Shown: positions 41,701 to 53,700 of the stretch, in pieces
Layout of the letters: the number at the start of each line of letters is the position of its first letter
Position numbering within the stretch: the stretch's first letter is position 1
Origin: Bathymodiolus brooksi
Lineage: Eukaryota > Mollusca > Bivalvia > Mytilida > Modiolidae
Reading direction: 5' to 3'
NCBI GenBank assembly: GCA_963680875.1
Contig: OY804586.1
Span: 55,896,203-55,960,202, forward strand
DNA: 64,000 bases
Program-made: the position numbers and the translations under genes
Notes under the pieces: generated by a model
Told to the model about the DNA's origin: nothing
The model's database searches: none
Seen by the model: the letters and a program-made list of their open reading frames with translations, nothing else

Positions 41701-44700
41701 ATTAAAACTCCACTGTTACAGTCAAAGTCAATTTTGACAGTGAGTTTGTTATAGTCATGGTCAAACATGACTGTTTGTAGCTTACAATGTCAGCATTAAA
41801 ACTCCACTGTTACAGTCAAAGTCAATTTTGACAGTGAGTTTGTTATAGTCATGGTCAAACATGATTGTTTGTAGATTACAATGTCAGCATTAAAACTCCA
41901 CTGTTACAGTCAAAGTCAATTTTGACAGTGAGTATGTAATAGTCATGGTCAAACATGACTGTTTGTAGATTACAATGTCAGCATTAAAACTCCACTGTTA
42001 CAGTCAAAGTCAATTTTGACAGTGAGTATGTAATAGTCATGGTCAAACATGACTGTTTGTAGCTTACAATGTCACCATTAAAACTCCACTGTTACAGTCA
42101 AAGTCAATTTTGACAGTGAGTATGTAATAGTCATGGTCAAACATGACTGTTTGTAGATTACAATGTCAGCATTAAAACTCCACTGTTACAGTCAAAGTCA
42201 ATTTTGACAGTGGGTATGTAATAGTCATGGTCAAACATGACTGTTTGTAGCTTACAATGTCAGCATTAAAACTCCACTGTTACAGTCAAAGTCAATTTTG
42301 ACAGTGAGTATGTTATAGTCATGGTCAAACATGACTGTTTGTAGATTACAATGTCAGCATTAAAACTCCACTGTTACAGTCAAAATCAATTTTGACAGTG
42401 AGTATGTCATAGTCATGGTCAAACATGACTGTTTGTAGCTTACAATGTCAGCATTAAAACTCCACTGTTACAGTCAAAGTCAATTTTGACAGTGAGTTTG
42501 TTATAGTCATGGTCAAACATGACTGTTTGTAGCTTACAATGTCAGCATTAAAACTCCACTGTTACAGTCAAAGTCAATTTTGACAGTGTGTTTGTTATAG
42601 TCATGGTCAAACATGATTGTTTGTAGATTACAATGTCAGCATTAAAACTCCACTGTTACAGTTAAAGTCAATTTTGACAGTGAGTATGTAATAGTCATGG
42701 TCAAACATGACTGTTTGTAGCTTACAATGTCAACATTAAAACTCCACTGTTACAGTCAAAGTCAATTTTGACAGTGAGTATGTAATAGTCATGGTCAAAC
42801 ATGACTGTTTGTAGATTACAATGTCGGCATTAAAGCAGCATGTATTTACATTAATATTTTCTTTTGTTATTAATAAGATATGTAAATCTATGTGTTATTT
42901 ATTCTAACACAGGCATTAAACACCATTCAATCAATCATATTCTACCGATTCATGACAACAAAATGTATAGTTAACAATACAAGAAAAAATTTATTTATTT
43001 AAGTATATAATAGTGTGTGTTTTTTCCAGACTCTGAAACCAAGACCAGGCGTTTGCCCAGCTGTAAGAGAAGTTCCAAAAGACTATTGTGCTCGTGCATT
43101 AGTATTATCTGACTGCAAAGGGAAAGATTCTGATTGTCCGAAAGGTACAAGTACATATATAGGTCAAAATAATAGGAAGAAAGGGAAATCCAGATGTAGA
43201 ATGAAAGAGAGGTTTTGTTTATTGGTGTTTTACACCATTTTCTGTAATATTTCAGTTATATCATGGCGGTTAGTTTTATTGAGGTAATCACACCAACCGG
43301 AACTCACATACAGTTGTGTCGAGTGCACCTCATTCTTGCGGGACTGAACTCAACAACAGTATAGGTATTAAGTTCTCTGATCAGAAATTTGCAGCACTAC
43401 ACTATAATTTCAAGTTATTACATATACATGTATAAACAGTATTTTGCATAAGGAAAACTTGAAGCTATATTTTCATGGGGGCCTGGGTGGCTCAATGAGT
43501 TGGCTAGTTGGATTACCTAACAACTCATACAAGCCTATCACCAATACGGCGTGGGTTTGCGCACAGCTTTGTAAATTACAAAAAAGGGTTCACTCGACTC
43601 GCAGCCGCAAGTGATAATGTTTACCAGTTGCTTGCCCATTGTGGGTGGTTCTCTCCGGGTACTCCAGCTTCTTCCACCACTAAAACTGGTCGCCATGATA
43701 TTGCTGAAAGTGATGTTAAACACAATCATTCAATCATATATTTTCATTGAAAATAAAATGGAAGTAGCGAAGTAGTTTTGTTTGATCCTCGTGGATATTG
43801 TATCAAATGGTATCTATTGCCTGAATCTGTTCTAATTTTCTTTACAGCTGGACAAAAATGTTGCCCTGGCCTGTGTGGAGCTCTGCAATGTCAAGATCCT
43901 ATAACGGTATGCTGCATTCTAAGGGGTGGTTGTGGTCGTGATCGTAGTTGGATTTACAACTATCTATGCAATCAGTACCTATCACCACTAACGTTGTGAG
44001 TTCAAAACCCACTCATGGCGAGGTGATAAAGTTTGTCAGTGACGTGCAACTGGTCTGGTTTTCCCAGGGTACTTCGGTTTCGCCATCAATAAAACTGACA
44101 GCCATGATATAGATGAATATTGTTGAAAGTGGCATTAAGCACCACAAAACCAAACCATTTAAATTCGTGAATTCCTATTTTCGTGGATATGTAAATTTGT
44201 GGATCCACAATATCCACAAAAATTGCTATACCACAAATAATAATGATTTCACAGTATCTTGCTGGATCATGAATCATGCATGTCAAGTCGATCATTAAAT
44301 GTTTGAGAATCTCAATGTTTATCTTGTATGATCTATTTACAGGGAGATAGACCCAGATGTCCACCATTTAATCCTCACCTTCGCTGTATCATCTTCAATC
44401 TCAATGTTTATCTATTTACAGGGAGATAGACCCGGATGTCCACCATTTAATCCTCACCTTCGCTGTATCATCTTCAATCTCAATGTTTATCTATTTACAG
44501 GGAGATAGACCCAGATGTCCACCATTTAATCCTCACCTTCGCTGTATCATCTTCAATCTCAATGTTTATCTATTTACAGGGAGATAGACCCAGATGTCCA
44601 CCATTTAATCCTCACCTTCGCTGTATCATCTTCAATCTCAATGTTTATCTATTTACAGGGAGATAGACCCGGATGTCCTCCATTTAATCCTCACCTTCGC

Positions 44701-47700
44701 TGTATCATCTTCAATCTCAATGTTTATCTATTTACAGGGAGATAGACCCGGATGTCCTCCATTTAATCCTCACCTTCGCTGTATCATCTTCAATCTCAAT
44801 GTTTATCTATTTACAGGGAGATAGACCCAGATGTCCACCATTTAATCCTCACCTTCGCTGTATCATCTTCAATCTCAATGTTTATCTATTTACAGGGAGA
44901 TAGACCCGGATGTCCTCCATTTAATCCTCACCTTCGCTGTATCATCTTCAATCTCAATGTTTATCTATTTACAGGGAGATAGACCCGGATGTCCACCATT
45001 TAATCCTCACCTTCGCTGTATCATCTTCAATCTCAATGTTTATCTATTTACAGGGAGATAGACCCAGATGTCCACCATTTAATCCTCACCTTCGCTGTAT
45101 CATCTTCAATCTCAATGTTTATCTATTTACAGGGAGATAGACCCGGATGTCCTCCATTTAATCCTCACCTTCGCTGTATCATCTTCAATCTCAATGTTTA
45201 TCTATTTACAGGGAGATAGACCCGGATGTCCACCATTTAATCCTCACCTTCGCTGTATCATCTTCAATCTCAATGTTTATCTATTTACAGGGAGATAGAC
45301 CCAGATGTCCACCGTTTAATCCTCACCTTCGCTGTATCATCTTCAATCTCAATGTTTATCTATTTACAGGGAGATAGACCCGGATGTCCACCATTTAATC
45401 CTCACCTTCGCTGTATCATCTTCAATCTCAATGTTTATCTATTTACAGGGAGATAGACCCAGATGTCCACCATTTAATCCTCACCTTCGCTGTATCATCT
45501 TCAATCTCAATGTTTATCTATTTACAGGGAGATAGACCCGGATGTCCTCCATTTAATCCTCACCTTCGCTGTATCATCTTCAATCTCAATGTTTATCTAA
45601 TTACAGGGAGATAGACCCGGATGTCCACCATTTAATCCTCACCTTCGCTGTATCATCTTCAATCTCAATGTTTATCTATTTACAGGGAGATAGACCCGGA
45701 TGTCCACCATTTAATCCTCACCTTCGCTGTATCATCTTCAATCTCAATGTTTATCTATTTACAGGGAGATAGACCCGGATGTCCACCATTTAATCCTCAC
45801 CTTCGCTGTATCATCTTCAATCTCAATGTTTATCTATTTACAGGGAGATAGACCCAGATGTCCACCATTTAATCCTCACCTTCGCTGTATCATCTTCCAT
45901 CTCAATGTTTATCTATTTACAGGGAGATAGACCCGGATGTCCTCCATTTAATCCTCACCTTCGCTGTATCATCTTCAATCTCAATGTTTATCTATTTACA
46001 GGGAGATAGACCCGGATGTCCACCATTTAATCCTCACCTTCGCTGTATCATCTTCAATCTCAATGTTTATTTATTTACAGGGAGATAGACCCAGATGTCC
46101 ACCATTTAATCCTCACCTTCGCTGTATCATCTTCAATCTCAATGTTTATCTATTTACAGGGAGATAGACCCGGATGTCCACCATTTAATCCTCACCTTCG
46201 CTGTATCATCTTCAATCTCAATGTTTATCTATTTACAGGGAGATAGACCTGGATGTCCACCATTTAATCCTCACCTTCGCTGTATCATCTTCAATCAACA
46301 ATGTAATGCTGACAGAGACTGTGATGGCGGTCAGTATAATATACATGTACTTTATAGTGCCTATATTTGGTGGTATAAACACCGTCAATATTTCATAAGT
46401 TAGGAAATACAGTAACCTAATATCTACTAGTATTTACATGTGAACTCAATCAACTGTAACGAATCAACACAAAAGAAAATCAATATAATGGCAGACGATT
46501 GCAGCCAAAATACATTTATTAGTGCACAGGTACGACTGTCCCTCAAAGTGAAAGATTTTCACTTACGGTGTCAGCATACAGCACTCAAATTGATGGTTGG
46601 TTGGTTTTTGGTGTTTAATGCCACTTTCAGCAATATTTCAACTATATCATGGCGACCAGTTTTAGTGATGGAAGAAGCCTGAGTACCCAGAGAGAACCAC
46701 CGCCTATGGGCAAGCTACTGGTAAACTCTATCACTTTTGGCTGCAAGTCGAGTGCACCCATTTTTATAATTTACAAAGCCGGGCGCGAACCCATGCCGTA
46801 TTGCACTCAAATTGATATTCTACAATAATCTGTTTTATTGTTAGAATAACATTACCATCTGAACAAGTAATTGTGTCCTACAATATCATGCTAGTCCTCC
46901 TGGTTAACCATATATCTCTGTCGTCCAAAAATAATGTTATTTCATTTGTGATGTTATTATTCAATTTTGTAGACCATCTTGTCTTGTCATGTGTATTTAT
47001 TGTCTATGTTAAATTTTCAAGCAGGAATCCCTTACAGCTATACTTAACTGACCAGGAAACCCCCAACCATGGGTAATGAGTGAGTGATCGTTGTTTAACT
47101 CAGCAATTTTTCAGCTATATCATGGTGAGAACAAGTTAATTTTCAATGAGATGATGATGATGAGGTCCACTTTGCTGAGTTGGATATTTATAGTGCTAGC
47201 TCACTGAAACAACTGTCTGAGGGTAGACATGTCGCTCCACCTGGACACATTATTCTGATTCCGAGCCAACCAGTCTTTGCTCCCTCTCCTTAACGCTGCC
47301 TGCTTAGTGGAGAAGTGACAAATACCAATTTTATAGTCTTTGGCTTGACCTGACCGGAGCTCGAACCCATGATCTACTGCACTCGAGGTGAGCATGCTAA
47401 CCATTATGCCACCGATGCGGTCTCCAACCATGAGTAAGTGTCTGAAAATCTTTACATTTGAGGTTGGTCTAGAGGCTGCAAACTAACGTCATTGGTGTTT
47501 AGTCCGGGTTCAGAGGTCAACTACCCTATCCACTCGGGGCCACCTTCCCCGTAATGTATGCATATATCATACTTTGTTTTTATTTACACTATTTGTCTTT
47601 GTAAGCAAGCCAGTACAATATAATATAAAACCCGGAAATCGACCGACATTGCATTCAATTGTGTTCTGACTGAAGTAGTTTTGGTACGTTGTGTATAATA

Positions 47701-50700
47701 TAACAAACAGTTCATGGCCGAATGGCAGTTTATGGACCGGTCTGTCATCCCCAAAATATTATATGGACCTTGGCTTTGCTTAGGTCCATAAACTGCCATA
47801 TGGCCCTCAGTGTAATGAACTATTTGTATTATATAAGTATGAAATGTTATTTAGAACAGAGGCTAATGAACATGGAGAAAGTTTATTAAAATATTAAAGC
47901 TATAGCACACCTTATAATCCATCTTTCATAAGCAGAAAGTTTTTTTTTATTTAACAGGGAAACAGTGTTGTTTCCAACCTGCTTGTGGAACATCATGTCA
48001 GAAGAAAGTAAAACCAGATCATGTACGTATTGTGTTTTTTTATGTTTATGGTGTTTAATGCCACCTTCAACATAATTTCAGTTATATTGTGGCAGTCAGT
48101 TTTATTGGTGGACGAAACCGGAGAAAGCCGTGGATCTGCCGCAAGTCACTAACAGAATTTACCACATAATGTTGTATCGAATACACCTCGCCTGAGTGGG
48201 ATTCAACTCACAACTTTAGTGGTGATTGTCACTGATTGCATTGGTAGTTGTAAATCCAACTACCATAGGGCCGAAGTGGCTCAATGAGTTAGGTAGTTGG
48301 AATACCTAACAACTCATACAAGCCTATCACCAATACGGCTTTGTAAATTACAAAAGAGGTTGCAGTCGCAAGTGATAAAGTTTGCCAGTTGCTTGCCCAT
48401 CGTCAGTGGTTCTCTCCGGGTACTCCGGCTTCTTCCACCACTAAAACTGGTCGCCATGATATAGCTGAAATATTTCTGATAGGCTTGTATGAGTTGTTAG
48501 GTAATCCAACTACCTAACTCATTGAGCCACCTGGGCCCTACAACTACCTAACTCATTGAGCCACCCGGGCCCTACAACTACCTCACTCATTGAGCCACAC
48601 GGGCCTTACAACTACCTAACTCATTGAGCCACCCGGGCCCTTCCACACATCTAGATTCTAATCATCGTCGGTAATCCACTATCAATCAAGCTCATTCTTT
48701 CATTACTCGATGATCAATTTATATGGAAACCTCCTTTTTTTTGTCTGTTCTGTACCTAATCTATATTTATCTTCCATAACAACAATCAAATACAACTATT
48801 AGTCATATTAAACAGATTATGTAAGAAACATTCTGATTGGATGATACAGAATTATACTTTTGTAATGAAACCAATGAAAAATACTCATGAATTATCCATG
48901 GATATTGGAGAATGTTCTACCATAATAAAGTTTCTAGTAATGGATTAAAATGTTGATATTTCCATCTCTTTCAATATGAACTTGAAGGCTAGGGGCCATT
49001 TAGGTATCACACTCATTTTAAGGTATGAGTTTTGCTCATTGTTGAACAGCATATACTGTGACGATTGATATGTAGAACAGCAGTAACAAGCACTGTTCCT
49101 TTACCTTAATTTGTGTCTAATTTGGGAATATGGTGTGTAATGTCACATTCAACAATATTTCAGTTATATCATGGCGGTCAGTTTTATTGATGGAGGAAAT
49201 AGAGTACCCGTGGAAAACCACTGACCTGCCATAAATCGCTGACAAACTTTATGTGTCTAAGTGTAAAATTGAATATCCTCTCATGTTCAATTGGAACCAT
49301 ATGTTTTATTATTTACAGAGTCAATGTCCACCTATTAGGAGAGACATCCATTGTAAACGTTATGACAGACAGTGTTCCTCTAACAAAGACTGTAAACACG
49401 GTACAGTATATTAAAATATTTAGCTTTCTATACAGGCAATTGTGAATATTGTTTTTTATCCTGCTATTATGTGATTTTGAGCACTAATAAAGGAGAACAA
49501 ATTGAGTGTTATTTAGTCATGGTCCTAATGAAGACTGTAAGCACGGTACTGTATATAAAAATTAAACCCACCTATTGTGAATTGTGATTTTTTTTTTTTG
49601 TAATTTAAAATTTTTAAAGCATTCATTTCATTTCACATGATCGAGTATGATTTAATTGATTTATTTATTTATTGTGTTTAACCAGTATCACTATGAGAGT
49701 TGTGATGCGACGATTAGTTCTCACAACAGGCAAGAACTGTCGCAGATATAAAGTCTTGTACCAACACACTATGTAATGAATTTTAAACAAAAAAACAAGG
49801 GTTGAATTAAAATTTATAAATACTCTGAGGGAGACTACATTTTGTGCATGACGTCACGTTATCTGCCGTTCATTCACCAATGTCACTTTACTGTGTTTTG
49901 ACTCGCATTCCATTGATATGACGTCATGACAATGTAGTTCGGCAGAGAACGTCTCATGCAACGTCACGCTATTCTTTTATCACCACAGTGTGGTGATACA
50001 ACGTCTTGTATCAGATAGGCGACTTTCTTAAATTTCAAAGGAAAACGTACATAATGTTAGATAAATGGTTTTATTCATATATTTTAGGTACCATCTGTTG
50101 TACTGTTGATTGTGGTACAGCCTGTAAACTGCCAGTAAAGCCTCCCGGTTCAGGTAAGTTTATTTAGATATCTTGGGTACCATCTGTTATCCTGTTGATT
50201 GTGGTACAGCCTGTAAACTGCCAGTAAAGCCTCCCGGTTCAGCTAAGTTTATTTATATATCTTGGGTACCATCTGTTGTCCTGTTGATTGTGGTACAGCC
50301 TGTAAACTGCCAGTAAAGCCTCCCGGTTCAGGTAAGTTTATTTATATATCTTGGGTACCATCTGTTGTCCTGTTGATTGTGGTACAGCCTGTAAACTGCC
50401 ACTTAAGCCTCCTGGTTCAGGTAAGTTTATTTAGATATCTTGGGTACCATCTGTTGTCCTGTTGATTGTGGTACAGCCTGTAAACTGCCAGTAAAGCCTC
50501 CCGGTTCAGGTAAGTTTATTTATATATCTTGGGTACCATCTGTTATCCTGTTGATTGTGGTACAGCCTGTAAACTGCCAGTTAAGATTCCCGGTTCAGAT
50601 AAGTTTATTTAGATATCTTGGGTACCATCTGTTGTCCTGTTGATTGTGGTACAGCCTGTAAACTGCCAGTAAAGATTCCCGGTTCAGGTAAGTTTATTTA

Positions 50701-53700
50701 GATATCTTGGGTACCATCTGTTGTCCTGTTGATTGTGGTACAGCCTGTAAACTGCCACTTAAGCCTCCCATTTCAGGTAAGTTTATTTATATATCTTTTT
50801 TTTTTTTTATTTTTTTTTTTTTATAGTCAGGATTTTATAAATTCCCTTACATCACCACCTGACTATGGTGTGACAGGAGTTTTCAAAAATAAGTTTTGTG
50901 ACTACATTGGTTTTACATTTTGATAAACAAAATAAAGAAATAATAATATATAATAGTAATAAACACTTTCATTCATCTTTCACACACATTCTCTTACCAT
51001 TTTGTTTTTCTAAAATATTTGATTGCTCCTGACATTTTGTACTTAATCAAAAAAGCTGAAAAAAGAATCTCATCACTATATGAATCAAACAAACAAAAAA
51101 TATTATGATTAGTTGAAAATATATTGTAAGGGGGTCCACATTTTTTCAAATGCTAAAATGGTATTGTTTTTCTTTGATATATATTGTTCAAGTGAACGGT
51201 ACCACATAATTTTATGTTTAAATTCTACAATATTTAGCCTTTGTTCATTGAGTTTGCACTTGAAGTTGTAATTTTTTGCAATAATTGAAATCAAATTAAC
51301 AAGAAGATCCCCTGACTCAAAACCAAAGAAATATTCTTTTTTGTCAAAAATCAAATTCTTGTAATATTGTTTTAATTGTTTTGACAAAGATTTGAGAAAA
51401 ATTTGTGTCATAGGACAGTCAAAGAATAGATGTTCAATAGTTTCATCATGAATTTTGCAAAATGTACATAAATTAGTATTCTTGAGCTTTATTTTATGTA
51501 AAAAGGAATTGGTAGGAATGATCCTGTGTAACAATTTAAATTGAAAATTTTGAAGATATGAGTTTCTACAAGATTTTTTTAAAATAATAAAATATTTTGA
51601 CCAATTTGTTATTTCACAATTAAAAAAAGAAGTTTTTCCCATTTGGAAAAATTTTCTGTTGGTAAAGAAATGATTGCATTCACAAGACCTTTATAAACAA
51701 ACCTAACATTTTTACTATGAACTATTCTCTCTAAATAGGCATCCTTTTTACTAAGTATGTCGAAATTTACATTTACACAGTTTTCCTTCAGATGATCTTT
51801 GATGTACTTGGGAACATTTGACACCAGACTATAGTACTTCAAAAAATTATTGGTATTCAGTTTATTTCTAGTCTGTTCAAAAGTATAAAAATTACCAGAA
51901 TGTGGGTCAATAAGATCACATAAATACTGCACAGTATGTTCTATCCATCTAATATAATAATTTAAATCAGTTACTGGTACAAAATTAAGGATATCAAGAG
52001 ACAATAGTTCATTAGTATTCATCTTTGTATAAGGTTTTGCAAAATGATAGCTAGACAGAACATCTTTCCAAAAAGGATTTGTAAGCTTCATAGCAACTTC
52101 CTTTAGCTTTTCTTTCTGAAAAGTTAAAATTCTTTCACCGCCATAGCTTTGAAGATTGAATAATAATACTTTTTGCCAATCACCATCTAAATTGGAAAAT
52201 AATCGTTTAATCCAACCTACTTTCAGATAAATATTAAATGATTGAAGATCTATCATTTTCAAACCCCCTGATATATATCACCGATTAAGGTACTTCGCTT
52301 TATCTTATCTGACTTCCCGTTCCATATGAATTTATAAAAAAGTGAATTTAAATCATTTATTTTTGTCTGAGGTAAATTTGGTAAAGATGTCAGTAAATGA
52401 ATTAGCTTTGGTAGTGCAAGACTTTTTATAACTGTAATTTTACCAAGTAATGTCAGTTTTCTATGCTGCCAACTTTTTAGTATTGCCTTAACCTCCTTGA
52501 TTTTTTTGGTAAAATTTATATCTGTAATACAGTTTAAATCAAGTGAAAAATCAATTCCCAAAACCTTAAAGTTTTCATGAGACCAATTTAGTTTCATATT
52601 TGGACAAATAATTTGATCTGAATACTTCTTGTTTCCAACCCACACAGCTTTTGTTTTGGATGAATTCATTTTTAAACCAGACACCTTGTAAAAAGATTCA
52701 AAACATTCAAGAGCCTCCCTCAATGAATTTTCACTCCCATCTAGAATAAGAAAGGTATCATCAGCATACAAACTTATGAGAGATTCAACTTCATTGATAA
52801 TAATACCATGAATGTCTTGGTTGGCCTTCAATTTTAATGAAAGCAGCTCCACACCGATTATAAACAAATAAGGTGAAAGCGGATCACCTTGTCGACAGCC
52901 TCTTTCTAGAGAAAAAAAATTTGACATGTGACCATTATTTATAACACAACTTTTGGCTTTTGAATAGAATAGTTCAAACCATTTACAAACAGATGGTCCA
53001 AAATTAAAACTTGAGAGGGCTTTTTTCAAAAATTTCCATTCAACTGAATCAAATGCTTTCTCGAAATCTACAAGAAGTAAAAGACCGGTTTTGTTATGTT
53101 GTTCAAGATAATGCATCAAATCATACAACAGTCTTGTATTTTCCCCAATAAATCTTCCTTTTATAAAACCTTTTTGTGTATCACTAATAATAAATGGTAA
53201 TAGAGGTTTAATTCTATTAGCAATTACAGCAGAAGCTATTTTAAGGTCAGTATTTAATAAACTTATTGGTCTCCAGTTGCCAATAAAACGCCTGTCCTTT
53301 CCTTCTTTTGGAATACATGTTATGACTCCCTGATACTGAAAATCAGTGAAGCTTCCAGACTCATAGGCTAAATATAATGACCATAAAGCAATGGACCAAT
53401 ATCTTCCCAAAAATGTTTTATAAAAATCTACAGTATATCCATCAGAACCTGGACTTTTTCCATTTGTCATTAACTTTAGTGATTGGGCACATTCTTTAAA
53501 TGTTATATTACCTTCACACAAGTTCTTCTGTGAGTTTAATATTATGATTAAAAATGGACTCGTCATTACAATCTAAATTTGTTGTTGAATACAATGTTTT
53601 GTAAAAATCGTGTTGTTGAAGGAGAATTTTAGATTGATCTGATATATGATGACCTGCGTCATCAATAAGCTCAGTTATAGTTTTTTTAATAAAATTTTTC

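Larger units (their letters stand above)
35050..48022 (+). repeat. Tandem segmental duplication covering WAP3-4 and WAP5-6
   Basis: The segment 35050-40744 (exons 6-9) is repeated as about 42980-48022 (exons 10-13). Intron matches include ATATATAGGTC after exons 6 and 10, TCTGTTCTAATTTTCTTTAC before exons 7 and 11, and AGAACAGAGGCTAATGAACA before exons 9 and 13. Later insertions differ: a Harbinger-like element, SINEs and a 94-bp array in or after copy 1; other SINEs, an inverted repeat and a 79-bp array in copy 2. Confidence 0.85.
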
